Program-made: the position numbers and the translations under genes
The notes under the pieces: generated by a model
Told to the model about the DNA's origin: nothing
What the model saw: the letters and a program-made list of their open reading frames with translations, nothing else
Database searches by the model: none
Shown: in pieces, positions 9,210-17,595 of the stretch
How the letters are laid out: every line of letters begins with the position of its first letter
Position numbering within the stretch: the first letter of the stretch is position 1
NCBI GenBank assembly: GCA_028292245.1
Contig: JAQGMS010000277.1
Coordinates: 1-58,112 of the forward strand
Direction of reading: 5' to 3'
From: Ramlibacter sp.
GTDB taxonomy: Bacteria > Pseudomonadota > Gammaproteobacteria > Burkholderiales > Burkholderiaceae_C
DNA: 58,112 bases

Positions 9210-10469
9210 TCAGCCCTTCCCATACCGCGCCAGCGAAAGCCCGTCCGTATCAATACCCGGCGCCCGCCCCCCAATCCAATCCGCCAGCAATCGCCCGCTG
9301 CCAGCAGCCATGGTCCAGCCCAAGGTGCCGTGCCCCGTCGACAGCCACAGGTCCTGCAAGTGCGTCGGCCCGATCACCGGTGTGCCGTCCGGCGTCATCG
9401 GCCGCAGGCCGGCCCAGAAGGTGGCCTTGCTCACGTCGCCCGCGCGCGGGAACAAATCGCTCACCACGTGATTGAGCGTCGCGCGGCGCGACTCGCGCAG
9501 CGTCAGGCTGTAGCCCGCCAGTTCCGCGGTGCCGCCGGCGCGGATGCGATTGCCCAGCCGCGTCACCGCCACCTTGTGGCTCTCGTCCATGATGGTCGAT
9601 TCGGGCGCATGGGCGGCGTCGTCGATCGGCAAGGTGATCGAGTAGCCCTTGACCGGGTACACCGGGATGTCGATGCCCACGGGCTTGAGCAACAGCGGCG
9701 AATAGCTGCCCAGTGCGACGACGTAGCGATCGGCCTGCATGATGCCGTCGCCGGTCTGCACGCCCGTGATGCGATCGCCTTCGCGCTGCAGCGCCCGGAT
9801 GTTCACGCCCCAGCGGAACTTGACGCCCAGCTCTTCGGCCATCTTGGCAATCTTCTGCGTGAAGATGAAGCAGTCGCCGGTCTCGTCGCCGGGCAGGCGC
9901 AGCGCGCCGACGAACTTCTCCTTCACCAGCGCCAGCGCGGGTTCGTATTGCAGGTAGCCTTCGCGGTCCAGCAACTGATAGGGCACGTTGTAGTCGCGCA
10001 AGATCTCGATGTCCTTGCCGGTGCCGTCGAGCTGCTTTTGGGTGCGGAACAATTGCAGCGTGCCCTGGCTGCGCTCGTCGTAGGCGATGCCGGTTTCAGC
10101 GCGCAACTCGCGCAGGCAATCGCGGCTGTATTCGGCCAGCCGCACCATCCGCGCCTTGTTCACCTTGTAGCGCGCCTCGGTGCAATTGCGCAGCATGGCC
10201 AGGCCCCAGCGCCACATCGCCCAGTCGAGCATCGGCCAGATCACCAGCGGGCTGTGGTGCATCAGCATCCACTTGACGGCCTTGGCCGGCACGCCCGGCC
10301 CGGCCCACGGCGCCGAGTAGCCGGGTGACACCTCGCCCGCGTTGGCGAAGCTGGTTTCCAGCCCCGGGCCCGGCTGCCGGTCCACCACCGTGACCTCGTG
10401 GCCGGCGCGCGCCAGGTAGTACGACAGCGTGGTGCCGATCACGCCGCTGCCAAGGATGAGGATCTTCAT
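9210..10469 (-). CDS. dadA: D-amino acid dehydrogenase small subunit (DadA family)
   Basis: 419 residues, typical for DadA. It is an FAD-dependent inner-membrane-associated oxidase of D-amino acids (D-alanine in the known family members), giving 2-oxo acids and passing electrons to the quinone pool. The N-terminus is a Rossmann motif [12 protein letters not shown] (G7, G9, G12) followed by ExVTVVDRQ. The C-terminus carries the FAD-contacting [14 protein letters not shown]. An upstream in-frame ATG at 10562 was not chosen because the protein family starts at MKILIL. It is transcribed divergently from the dodecin gene with 85 bp between the starts. No alanine racemase is adjacent. Confidence 0.92.
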   Translation of the reverse strand: MKILILGSGVIGTTLSYYLARAGHEVTVVDRQPGPGLETSFANAGEVSPGYSAPWAGPGVPAKAVKWMLMHHSPLVIWPMLDWAMWRWGLAMLRNCTEARYKVNKARMVRLAEYSRDCLRELRAETGIAYDERSQGTLQLFRTQKQLDGTGKDIEILRDYNVPYQLLDREGYLQYEPALALVKEKFVGALRLPGDETGDCFIFTQKIAKMAEELGVKFRWGVNIRALQREGDRITGVQTGDGIMQADRYVVALGSYSPLLLKPVGIDIPVYPVKGYSITLPIDDAAHAPESTIMDESHKVAVTRLGNRIRAGGTAELAGYSLTLRESRRATLNHVVSDLFPRAGDVSKATFWAGLRPMTPDGTPVIGPTHLQDLWLSTGHGTLGWTMAAGSGRLLADWIGGRAPGIDTDGLSLARYGKG

Positions 10470-10554
10470 GGGCGCAAGGCTACACGGGAATGTGTGCTTG
10501 ACGACAACGACGCGGACCGCGATATTGATCCTCCCACTCGAAGGAGCAAGCACC

Positions 10555-10779
10555 ATGGCCAAGAAAGAATCCGCAGCCAGCGTCTACCGCGTGACGGAGA
10601 TCATCGGCACCAGCAAGGTGTCCTGGGAGGACGCGGCCAAGAAGGCCGTGGAAACCGCCTCCAAGTCGCTGCGCGACCTGCGCGTGGCCGAAGTCACGAA
10701 GATGGACATGACGGTGGACGGCGGCAAGGTCGTCGCCTACCGCGCCCGCGTGTCCCTGTCGTTCAAGTACGACGCCTGA
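10555..10779 (+). CDS. Dodecin-family flavin-binding protein
   Basis: 74 residues, close to the ~70 usual for dodecins, small proteins that assemble into hollow dodecamers storing flavin. The pattern [20 protein letters not shown], the internal helix and the final strand [11 protein letters not shown] match the family (DUF1458). The start at 10555 has AAGGAGC nine bases upstream; a longer in-frame start at 10429 is not supported. Its stop codon lies six bases from the convergent exporter gene's stop. Confidence 0.9.
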   Translation: MAKKESAASVYRVTEIIGTSKVSWEDAAKKAVETASKSLRDLRVAEVTKMDMTVDGGKVVAYRARVSLSFKYDA

Positions 10780-10790
10780 ACCCGTCAGGC
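10774..10790. terminator. Short hairpin between convergent genes
   Basis: GCCTGA and TCAGGC form a six-pair stem with loop ACCCG. The stem contains the stop codons of both the dodecin gene and the convergent exporter gene. There is no clear U-tract on either side, so it is at best a weak bidirectional terminator. Confidence 0.3.
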
Positions 10791-12308
10791 CGCTTTCCTG
10801 GCGGGGCGGCTCAGCCACACCAGCGGGATCAGCGCCACGAACACGAACGCGGAGACCCGGAACAGGTCGTCCGCCGCCAGCATGAAAGCCTGCTGGTCCA
10901 GCAAGCGGTTCAGGTGGCCGAGCGACTGTTCGTGCGTGAGCCCCGCCGATTTCAGGCTGGACAGCGCTTCGGCCAGCGCGGGGTTGGCTGCGTTCACCGC
11001 CTCCGCAAGCTGTGCGTGATGAACGGCCGCGCGCCGTTCCCATAGCGTGGTGGCGATCGAAGTGCAGATGGCCGCGGCGAGGATGCGCACGAAATTAGAG
11101 ATGCCCGCGGCCGCCGCGATGCGCTCCGGCGGCAGCCCCGACAGGATGATCATCATCAGCGGGATGTAGAACAGAGGCATGGCGATGCCTTGCACCACGG
11201 TCGGCCACAGCAGGGTCGCGAAGTCCGCCTCGGTGTTGAAGCGCGAGCGCAGCCACAACGCCAGCATGAAGATCAGGAACGACAGCGTGGAAAAGCGGCG
11301 CAAGTCGATTCGCGCCAGGGTCCGTCCCACGATCGGCGCGACGACGATCGCCATCAGCCCCACCGGCGCCAGGATCATCCCGGCGTCGATCGCGGTGTAG
11401 CCCATGTACTGCTGCAGCCACAGCGGCAACACCACGATGTTGGCGAAGAACACGCCGTAAGCGACCGACGCCGCCAGCGTGCCGGCCCAGAAGTTGCGGC
11501 GCGCGAACAGCGTCAGGTCCAGCACCGGGTGCGCGTCGGTCAGCTCCCAGGCCACGAAGAAGGCGAAGCCGACCAGCGCCACCACCGCCAGCGCCACTAC
11601 CAGCGGCGACTCGAACCAGTCGTGGTCCTTGCCGAGGTCCAGCATGAACTGCAGCGCCCCGACCCACAGCACCAGCAAGGCCAGCCCGACCCGGTCGATC
11701 GGGCGCCGCACGAGCAGGCTCTCACGCTTGCGGTAGATCGCCCAGATGCCGGCAGCGGCCGTCAGCCCCACCGGAATGTTGATGAAGAAGATCCAGCGCC
11801 AGCCGATGTTGTCGGTGATCCAGCCGCCCAGCAGCGGCCCCAGCACCGGCGCGCTGAGATTGGTCATGGACCAGGTCGACATCGCCAGGCCGACCAGCGC
11901 GGGCGGATAGCTGCTCATCAACAGTGTCTGCGCCAGCGGGATCAGCGGGCCGGCGACGAAGCCTTGCAGCGCGCGCGCCGCGATCAGCATGGTCATGTTG
12001 GGCGCCAGCCCGCACAGCCAGGACGCCAGCACGAACAACAGCACGCTGCTGGTGAAAACGCGGACCTGCCCGAAGCGTTGCGAGAGCCAGCCGGTCAGCG
12101 GCATCGCGATCGCGTTGGCCACCGCGAAGCTGGTGATGACCCAGGTGCCCTGGTTCGGGCTGACGCCCAGGTCACCGGCGATGGCGGGCAGCGAGACATT
12201 CGCGATCGCCATGTCCAGCACGTTCATGAACGTGGCGGCGGACACCACGATCGTGCCCCACACCCGGACGGACGGGGGAAGCGGCGGCATGGGCGTGTCG
12301 CCGGCCAT
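10785..12308 (-). CDS. EmrB/QacA-type (DHA2) MFS exporter
   Basis: 507 residues with 14 predicted membrane spans, the layout of DHA2 drug:H+ antiporters. Family motifs are visible: the first-helix region TFMNVLDMAIANVSLPAI, motif A GWLSQRFGQVRV, and motif C-like VLGPLLGGWITDNIGWRWIF. It lies 14 bp after the acetolactate-synthase-like gene and appears to be the last gene of the minus-strand operon. No EmrA adaptor is adjacent. The substrate is unknown; from its position it might export an acid or intermediate of the pathway. Confidence 0.9.
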   Translation of the reverse strand: MAGDTPMPPLPPSVRVWGTIVVSAATFMNVLDMAIANVSLPAIAGDLGVSPNQGTWVITSFAVANAIAMPLTGWLSQRFGQVRVFTSSVLLFVLASWLCGLAPNMTMLIAARALQGFVAGPLIPLAQTLLMSSYPPALVGLAMSTWSMTNLSAPVLGPLLGGWITDNIGWRWIFFINIPVGLTAAAGIWAIYRKRESLLVRRPIDRVGLALLVLWVGALQFMLDLGKDHDWFESPLVVALAVVALVGFAFFVAWELTDAHPVLDLTLFARRNFWAGTLAASVAYGVFFANIVVLPLWLQQYMGYTAIDAGMILAPVGLMAIVVAPIVGRTLARIDLRRFSTLSFLIFMLALWLRSRFNTEADFATLLWPTVVQGIAMPLFYIPLMMIILSGLPPERIAAAAGISNFVRILAAAICTSIATTLWERRAAVHHAQLAEAVNAANPALAEALSSLKSAGLTHEQSLGHLNRLLDQQAFMLAADDLFRVSAFVFVALIPLVWLSRPARKAA

Positions 12309-12322
12309 CTGGGTACTGCGCC

Positions 12323-14068
12323 TCAGGCCGGCACGGCTGCATCCTCTTCATACCATTCGTTGGCAGAGAGCATCAACTCGTGGTGGCCGCGTCCGGCCGG
12401 GATCATCGGGAAGCAGTTTTCCTGCTGCGCCACGCGCACGTCCAGGAAGAACGGCCCGTCGTAGTGCAGGCACTCGGACAGCGCGTTCTGCAGTTCGGCG
12501 GGATCGTCGACGCGGCGCGCGCCCCAGCCGAACGCCTTGGCCAGCGCGACGAAATCGGGCAGTGCCTCGTTCCAGCTGTGCGACAGACGGTTGCCGTGAT
12601 TGAGCTGCTGCCATTGCCGCACCATGCCCATGTAGCAGTTGTTGGAAAGCACCACCTTGACCGGCGTGCGGTGCTGCATCGCGGTGGACAGCTCCTGGAT
12701 GTTCATCAGGATCGATGCGTCGCCGGTCACGCAGACCACGGTCTTGTCCGGGTGCGCGATCTGCGCGCCGATGGCCGCCGGCAGCCCGTAGCCCATGGTG
12801 CCCGCGCCGCCGGAGGTCAGCCAGTGTCCCGGCGCCTCGAACTGCAGGTACTGCGCGGCCCACATCTGGTGCTGGCCGACGTCGGTGGAGACGATCGCGC
12901 CGCGGCCGCGCAGGTTCTCCTGCAACGTGGCCATCAATTGCTGCGGCAGGATGACGTCGCTGCGCTTCGGGAAAGCCAGGCTGTCGCGCGCGCGCCAGCC
13001 GGCGATGCGATCCCACCAGGGCGCGAGCCGCGCGGCCGGCAGGCCCTGCAACTGCGGCGTCGCGAGCAAGGCTTCCAGCACGGCGGCGCAGTCGCCGACC
13101 AGCGGCGCGTCGACCTTCACCACCTTGCCGATGCTGGACGGGTCGATGTCGATGTGAATCTTGCGAGCATGCGGGCAGAACGTGTCGAGCGTGCCGGTGA
13201 CACGGTCGTCGAAGCGCGCGCCGACGCAGACCACCAGGTCCGCGTGGTGCATCGCCAGGTTGGCCTCCAGCGTGCCGTGCATGCCGAGCATCTTGAGAAA
13301 GCGCCGGTCCGATGCCGGGAAGGCGCCCAGGCCCATCAGCGTCAGCGTGACCGGTGAATCGAGCAGGCGGGCCATTCGCGTGAATGCCTCGCAGGCTTGC
13401 GGGCCGGAATTGATCAGCCCGCCGCCGCCGTAGAGCACGGGACGCCGCGCTGCGGCCAGCAAGTCGGCGGCACGGTTCAAGCTGCGCAGCGGCGGCAATG
13501 CCTTCGGCGTAGCGATGCCTTCGCGGGCGGGAAAGGCCGTGTGCAAGCCGGCGGCGGGCGCAAGCTGCACGTCCTTCGGTACATCCAGCAGCACCGGGCC
13601 CGGCCGGCCCGAAGCCGCGACCTCGAGCGCGCGCCGCACGGCGGGCGCCACGTCCTGCGCGCGCCGGGGCTGGCAGTTCCATTTGGTGACCGGGCGCGAC
13701 ATGCCCAGCGCATCGCTTTCCTGGAACGCGTTGGTGCCGATCGATGCCGTCGCGACCTGCCCGCTGATGCACAGCACGGGAATCGAATCGCTCATCGCGT
13801 CGAGCAATCCGGTGATGGTGTTGCTCACGCCGGGGCCGGAGGTGACCAGCACCACGCCGACGCGGCCGGTGCTGCGCGCGTAGCCCTCGGCCGCGTGCAC
13901 CGCGGCCTGTTCATGCCGCACCAATACATGGCGCAATGCCGGCCGGCTGTACAGCGCGTCGTAGAGTGGCAGCGCCGCGCCACCGGGATAACCGAAGATG
14001 GTATCGACGCCGCACTCGAGCAGCGTGTCGAGCAGCATCTCGGCGCCGTTGCGGGGGTTCGTCAGCAT
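12323..14068 (-). CDS. Acetolactate-synthase-like ThDP enzyme, large subunit type
   Basis: 581 residues. It has the three-domain fold of ThDP enzymes: catalytic Glu53 in RHEQAAVHAAEGYARS, an ALS-type segment GTNAFQESDALGMSRPVTK, and a ThDP-binding motif beginning GDASILMN and closing with NN 26 residues later. An ALS-like C-terminus (QWQQLNHG, FPMIPAGRGHHEL) is present. Family members condense two pyruvates, or pyruvate and 2-oxobutyrate. No small regulatory subunit is nearby. The start overlaps the end of the crotonase gene by 7 bp, so it belongs to an acyl-CoA catabolic operon rather than an ilv biosynthetic one. It may be a catabolic carboligase with another donor or acceptor. Confidence 0.85.
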   Translation of the reverse strand: MLTNPRNGAEMLLDTLLECGVDTIFGYPGGAALPLYDALYSRPALRHVLVRHEQAAVHAAEGYARSTGRVGVVLVTSGPGVSNTITGLLDAMSDSIPVLCISGQVATASIGTNAFQESDALGMSRPVTKWNCQPRRAQDVAPAVRRALEVAASGRPGPVLLDVPKDVQLAPAAGLHTAFPAREGIATPKALPPLRSLNRAADLLAAARRPVLYGGGGLINSGPQACEAFTRMARLLDSPVTLTLMGLGAFPASDRRFLKMLGMHGTLEANLAMHHADLVVCVGARFDDRVTGTLDTFCPHARKIHIDIDPSSIGKVVKVDAPLVGDCAAVLEALLATPQLQGLPAARLAPWWDRIAGWRARDSLAFPKRSDVILPQQLMATLQENLRGRGAIVSTDVGQHQMWAAQYLQFEAPGHWLTSGGAGTMGYGLPAAIGAQIAHPDKTVVCVTGDASILMNIQELSTAMQHRTPVKVVLSNNCYMGMVRQWQQLNHGNRLSHSWNEALPDFVALAKAFGWGARRVDDPAELQNALSECLHYDGPFFLDVRVAQQENCFPMIPAGRGHHELMLSANEWYEEDAAVPA

Positions 14069-14856
14069 CCCTTGAAGTCCGGCTTGCGTTTCTCGTTGAA
14101 GGCCTTCACGCCTTCGAGCCGGTCCTGGGTCGGCACCATGCGGTGATAGGCCTCGATCTCGAAAGCCATCCCGTCGGGCAGCGACATCCGAAGGCCGCGC
14201 GAGATCGACTGCTTGATCTGCCGCGTGGAGATCGGCGCATTGGCGGCGATCAGCGCCGCCGTTTCCAGCGCGCGCTTGCGCAAGTCGCCGGCCGGAATGA
14301 CATCATTCACCAGGCCCCACTGTTCGGCCTGTGCCGCGGTGAAGGCCTTGCCGGTCAACAGCAGTTCCTTGGCGCGGCGCTCACCGACCGCGCGCGGAAT
14401 CGTCTGCGTACCGCCGCCGCCGGGCATGATGCCCAACTTCACTTCGGGCTGGGCGAACATCGCATGCTCCGCCGCGTACAGAAAATCGCAGCAGGCCGCG
14501 ATCTCGCTGCCGCCGCCGAACGCAACACCGTTGATGGCGCCGATCAGGGGCAGCGGGCAGTCGATCAGCGCGCGCATCATCCGCTCGAAGACCAGGTGCT
14601 GCTCGTTCCAGGCCTGCGTGCTCATGCCGTTGCGCTGCTTCAGGTCGCCGCCGGCGCAGAACGCGCGATCACCCGCGCCGGTCAGGACGACGCAGCGAAT
14701 GCTCCCCGGCTGCAAGGCGATGGCCTCGAAGAATTCCAGCGTGTCCAGCCCCAGCTGGGTGTTCATCGCATTCAGCGCGGACGGACGGTTGAGCGTGACC
14801 AGCACGACGTGGTCGCCCTGCGGTTCGATCAACAGCGTTTCGAATTGGGTTTTCAT
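14062..14856 (-). CDS. Enoyl-CoA hydratase/isomerase (crotonase) family
   Basis: 264 residues, the normal crotonase length. The oxyanion-hole segments are present (AFCAGGDLK and GVAFGGGSEIAACCDF), as is the acidic active-site region with EVKLGIMPGGGGTQ. The C-terminus FNEKRKPDFKG is typical. The longer frame up to 15306 is not used: the ATG at 14856 overlaps the stop of the DUF35 gene (ATGA). It would hydrate the 2-enoyl-CoA produced by the upstream acyl-CoA dehydrogenase pair. Confidence 0.92.
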   Translation of the reverse strand: MKTQFETLLIEPQGDHVVLVTLNRPSALNAMNTQLGLDTLEFFEAIALQPGSIRCVVLTGAGDRAFCAGGDLKQRNGMSTQAWNEQHLVFERMMRALIDCPLPLIGAINGVAFGGGSEIAACCDFLYAAEHAMFAQPEVKLGIMPGGGGTQTIPRAVGERRAKELLLTGKAFTAAQAEQWGLVNDVIPAGDLRKRALETAALIAANAPISTRQIKQSISRGLRMSLPDGMAFEIEAYHRMVPTQDRLEGVKAFNEKRKPDFKGC

Positions 14857-15275
14857 GGGGCTCTCCCTTCGGCCGGCGCGAACACCGGCATCTTCGCGCC
14901 GCCATCGGCCTCGGTGAAGCGAACCTTCACCCGCATGCCGATGCGGACCGCGTCGAAGTCGCAATCGACCAGGTTGCTGAGCATCGTCACGCCTTCGTCC
15001 AGCGTCACGTAGGCGATGCAATACGGCACCGGTGTGCCACGGCGCAGCACGCTGCAGCTGTACACGGTGCCCAGCCCCGTCGAGGTTTTCCACTGCGTCG
15101 CATCGGAAAAGCAATGCGGGCAGATCGAGCGCGGCGGGTGATGCGACTTGCCGCAAGAGCCGCACTGCTTGTACGTAAGGCGACCCTGCGCGGTGGCGTC
15201 GAACCAGGGCTGCGCCTCGGGATTCATCAGCGGCGCCGGCATCTTGCGCGCCGCGGGTGTGGCTTGGGTGGTCAT
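14853..15275 (-). CDS. DUF35 zinc-ribbon/OB-fold protein, partner of thiolase-like protein
   Basis: 140 residues. An N-terminal rubredoxin-like zinc ribbon is formed by C38-x2-C41 and C52-x2-C55, followed by an OB-fold with GTVYSCSVLRRG and a RVKVRFTEADG-like strand. Known members (for example ChsH2) supply the acyl-CoA-binding half of aldolase or hydratase complexes with SCP2-thiolase-like partners. Here it is directly coupled to such a partner by a four-base ATGA overlap. That makes a 1:1 complex with the upstream gene product likely. Confidence 0.9.
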   Translation of the reverse strand: MTTQATPAARKMPAPLMNPEAQPWFDATAQGRLTYKQCGSCGKSHHPPRSICPHCFSDATQWKTSTGLGTVYSCSVLRRGTPVPYCIAYVTLDEGVTMLSNLVDCDFDAVRIGMRVKVRFTEADGGAKMPVFAPAEGRAP

Positions 15276-16438
15276 TCGCGTTCCATGATGAGGGTGGCCG
15301 ACGCATGCCGGCTGCCGAGCATGCCGCCCATGCCCTGGGCCAACGCCAGGCGGCAGTCCTTCACCTGCACGGCCGGGTGCGCCTCGCCGCGCAACTGCCG
15401 CACGGCCTCGATGATCTTGGTCATGCCCCCGCGGTTGGCCGGATGGTTGTTGGACAGGCCGCCGCCGTCGGTGTTGATGGCCAGCCGTCCCTGCCCGGAG
15501 ATCAGCTTTCCGTCGGCGACGAAGCGCCCGCCTTCGCCCTTGGCGCAAAAGCCCAGGTCTTCCAATTGCACCAGCACCGTGATGGTGAAGCTGTCGTAGA
15601 CGGACGCGTAGCGGATGTCCGCCGCGCGGACGCCGGCCTCCTCGAAGGCTTGCGCGGCCGACCACTTCGCAGCCGAAGTCGTAATGTCCATGGTCCCGCC
15701 GTCCACATAGCGCACGGCTTCGCCCGCGCCGATCAGGCGCACCACGGGACGCTTCAGGCTTTTCGCGATCTCGGGCCGCGTCACGATCACGGCGCCACCG
15801 CCATCGGTCACCACGCAGCATTCCATGCGGTGCAGCGGGTCGGCGATCATCGGCGAGGCCAGCACGTCCTGCACCGTCACCACTTCCTTCAGGAAGGCGT
15901 TGGGGTTGTGCTGCGCGTGGTGCGACGCCGTCACCTTGATCCACGCCAATTGCTCGGCGGTGGTGCCGAACTCGTGCATGTGGCGCGCCGCCGTCATCGC
16001 ATAGCTGTTGATCGGCACGATGCCGTAGGGTGCCTCGAACGGGCCTTCCGGCGCCATCAGGTTGTAGGCGCGGGCCTGGGTGCCGCTGGAGCCCTCGGAC
16101 TTGGGGCGCCCGGCCAGCGTGATCAGCGCCACGTTGCACTTGCCTGCCGCGATGGCCTGCGCCGCATGCCGCACATGCAGCAGGTAGGACGAGCCGCCGA
16201 CGTCGGTCGATTCCATGTAGCGGGGCTTCAGGCCCAGGTACTCCACCATCGACAGCGGCCCCAGGCCGGGCGCGTCGCCGGCGCAGAAATAAGCGTCGAT
16301 GTCGCCGGCGGAAATGCCCGCGTCCTGCAGCGCGCCGCGCGCCACTTCGGCGTGCAGTTGCGCGACGCTCTTGTCCGGCGCGTGCCGCGTGGGGTGTTCA
16401 TAGGCGCCGACGATGCAGGCGCGTTCGTTCTTGTTCAT
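15272..16438 (-). CDS. SCP2-thiolase-like protein lacking the nucleophilic cysteine (possible acyl-CoA aldolase)
   Basis: 388 residues with the two-lobed thiolase fold. At the position where thiolases have the acyl-accepting Cys the sequence reads DVGGSSYLL (residues 79-87), without Cys. The segment YDSFTITVLVQLEDLGFCAKGEGG (from Y281) and the later NTDGGGLSNNHP with His332 are as in lipid-transfer-type thiolases. Ltp2-type proteins, which are aldolases working with a DUF35 partner, show the same loss of cysteine. The neighbouring DUF35 gene supports an aldolase reading: retro-aldol release of a short acyl-CoA from a beta-hydroxyacyl-CoA. The fold is certain; the reaction is inferred. Confidence 0.85.
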   Translation of the reverse strand: MNKNERACIVGAYEHPTRHAPDKSVAQLHAEVARGALQDAGISAGDIDAYFCAGDAPGLGPLSMVEYLGLKPRYMESTDVGGSSYLLHVRHAAQAIAAGKCNVALITLAGRPKSEGSSGTQARAYNLMAPEGPFEAPYGIVPINSYAMTAARHMHEFGTTAEQLAWIKVTASHHAQHNPNAFLKEVVTVQDVLASPMIADPLHRMECCVVTDGGGAVIVTRPEIAKSLKRPVVRLIGAGEAVRYVDGGTMDITTSAAKWSAAQAFEEAGVRAADIRYASVYDSFTITVLVQLEDLGFCAKGEGGRFVADGKLISGQGRLAINTDGGGLSNNHPANRGGMTKIIEAVRQLRGEAHPAVQVKDCRLALAQGMGGMLGSRHASATLIMERE

Positions 16439-17595
16439 GGCAGTCGCAATACGTCGCGGGCCAGCACATTGCGCTGGATCTCGTTGGTGCCGCCGTAGAT
16501 GGTGGACGGCAGGGCGCGGAAGAACGGCCCCAGCACGTCGAGCTCGGTGGCGCCGAGCGAAACCATGCCGCTCAACTGCGCCACCTCGCCGGCCGCGCGG
16601 ATCACCTGGTCGGCGATGGCCTGGAAGCTTTCGGTGGAGATGATCTTGAGCATCGACACGTCGGGCGGCAATTGCTCGCCGCGCTTGACGATCTCGATGA
16701 AGCGCGCGTAGCAGGCGGTGTGGTCTTCCACGCTCATGCGCAGGCGCGCGAACAGTTCGACGAAGGCCGGGTCGTCCTGGATGCCGCGCGCCTCGGCCAC
16801 GCGAGCCAGCACCCCCAGTGCGTAGTTGGGATACTTGGGACTGCCGACGAAGATGCGCTCGAAACTGAGCAACGCCTTGGCGATGTTCCAGCCGTCGTTG
16901 GGCGCGCCCACCAGGTTGGAAGCCGGCACCCGCACGTTCTCGAGGAACACCTCGCACAGCTCGCTGTGGCCGGCGACATCGCGGATCGGCCGCACGCGGA
17001 TGCCGGGGTCGGCCATGTCCACCAGGAAGAAACTGATGCCGGCCTGCTTCTTCGCGTCCTTGTCGGTGCGCGCCAGCACGAAGATGTGCGTCGCGTCCTG
17101 GGCCAGCGTGGTCCAGATCTTCTGGCCGTTGATCACGTAGTGGTCGCCGTCCGGAACGGCCTCGGTGCGCAGGCTCGCCAAGTCGGAACCGGCGTTGGGT
17201 TCGGAATAACCCTGGCACCACAGGTTCTCACAGGCGATGATCTTCGGCAGCCACTGCTGCTGCTGGGCCGGTGTGCCGTGCTTGATCAGCACCGGGCCCA
17301 CCATCAGGATGCCCATGTCGGCGAAGCGCGAGACGCCCCAGCGCTCGTGCTCCTCGTAGAAGATCAGCAGCTTGGTGGGGTCCAGGCCCATGCCGCCGTG
17401 CTCGCGCGGCCAGTTGGGCGCGATCCAGCCCAGCTCGGACATCTTGCGGTACCAGAAGCCGATCTCGTTCCAGAACAGCCGGCGCGCCGGATAACGCAAC
17501 TCGGACGGGTAATTGGCCTCGAGAAAGGAGCGGATGTGCTGGCGGAACTCGTCGTCGGCGAGCGCGTTCCAGTCGGTGTCTTTGGTGGCGTTCAT
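16435..17595 (-). CDS. Acyl-CoA dehydrogenase, large subunit of a probable heteromer
   Basis: 386 residues with the three ACAD domains. FAD/substrate motifs are visible (WCQGYSEPNAGSDLASLRT, INGQKIWTT). At the usual short-chain catalytic position it reads YGGTNEIQRN, Gly in place of Glu. The catalytic base is more likely the Glu in LLSFERIF, the place used by isovaleryl-CoA and long-chain enzymes. It is coupled by ATGA overlaps to the small ACAD upstream and to the thiolase-like gene downstream. Adjacent unlike ACAD genes of this kind form alpha2beta2 enzymes for bulky acyl-CoAs (ChsE-type) or dicarboxyl-CoAs (PimCD-type). Confidence 0.9.
   Translation of the reverse strand: MNATKDTDWNALADDEFRQHIRSFLEANYPSELRYPARRLFWNEIGFWYRKMSELGWIAPNWPREHGGMGLDPTKLLIFYEEHERWGVSRFADMGILMVGPVLIKHGTPAQQQQWLPKIIACENLWCQGYSEPNAGSDLASLRTEAVPDGDHYVINGQKIWTTLAQDATHIFVLARTDKDAKKQAGISFFLVDMADPGIRVRPIRDVAGHSELCEVFLENVRVPASNLVGAPNDGWNIAKALLSFERIFVGSPKYPNYALGVLARVAEARGIQDDPAFVELFARLRMSVEDHTACYARFIEIVKRGEQLPPDVSMLKIISTESFQAIADQVIRAAGEVAQLSGMVSLGATELDVLGPFFRALPSTIYGGTNEIQRNVLARDVLRLP

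Noticed and set aside
9004..9210. A 68-codon ORF overlapping the hlyB-like start
   Set aside because: No family resemblance, Arg-rich, and it overlaps the well-supported start of the transporter gene in another frame.
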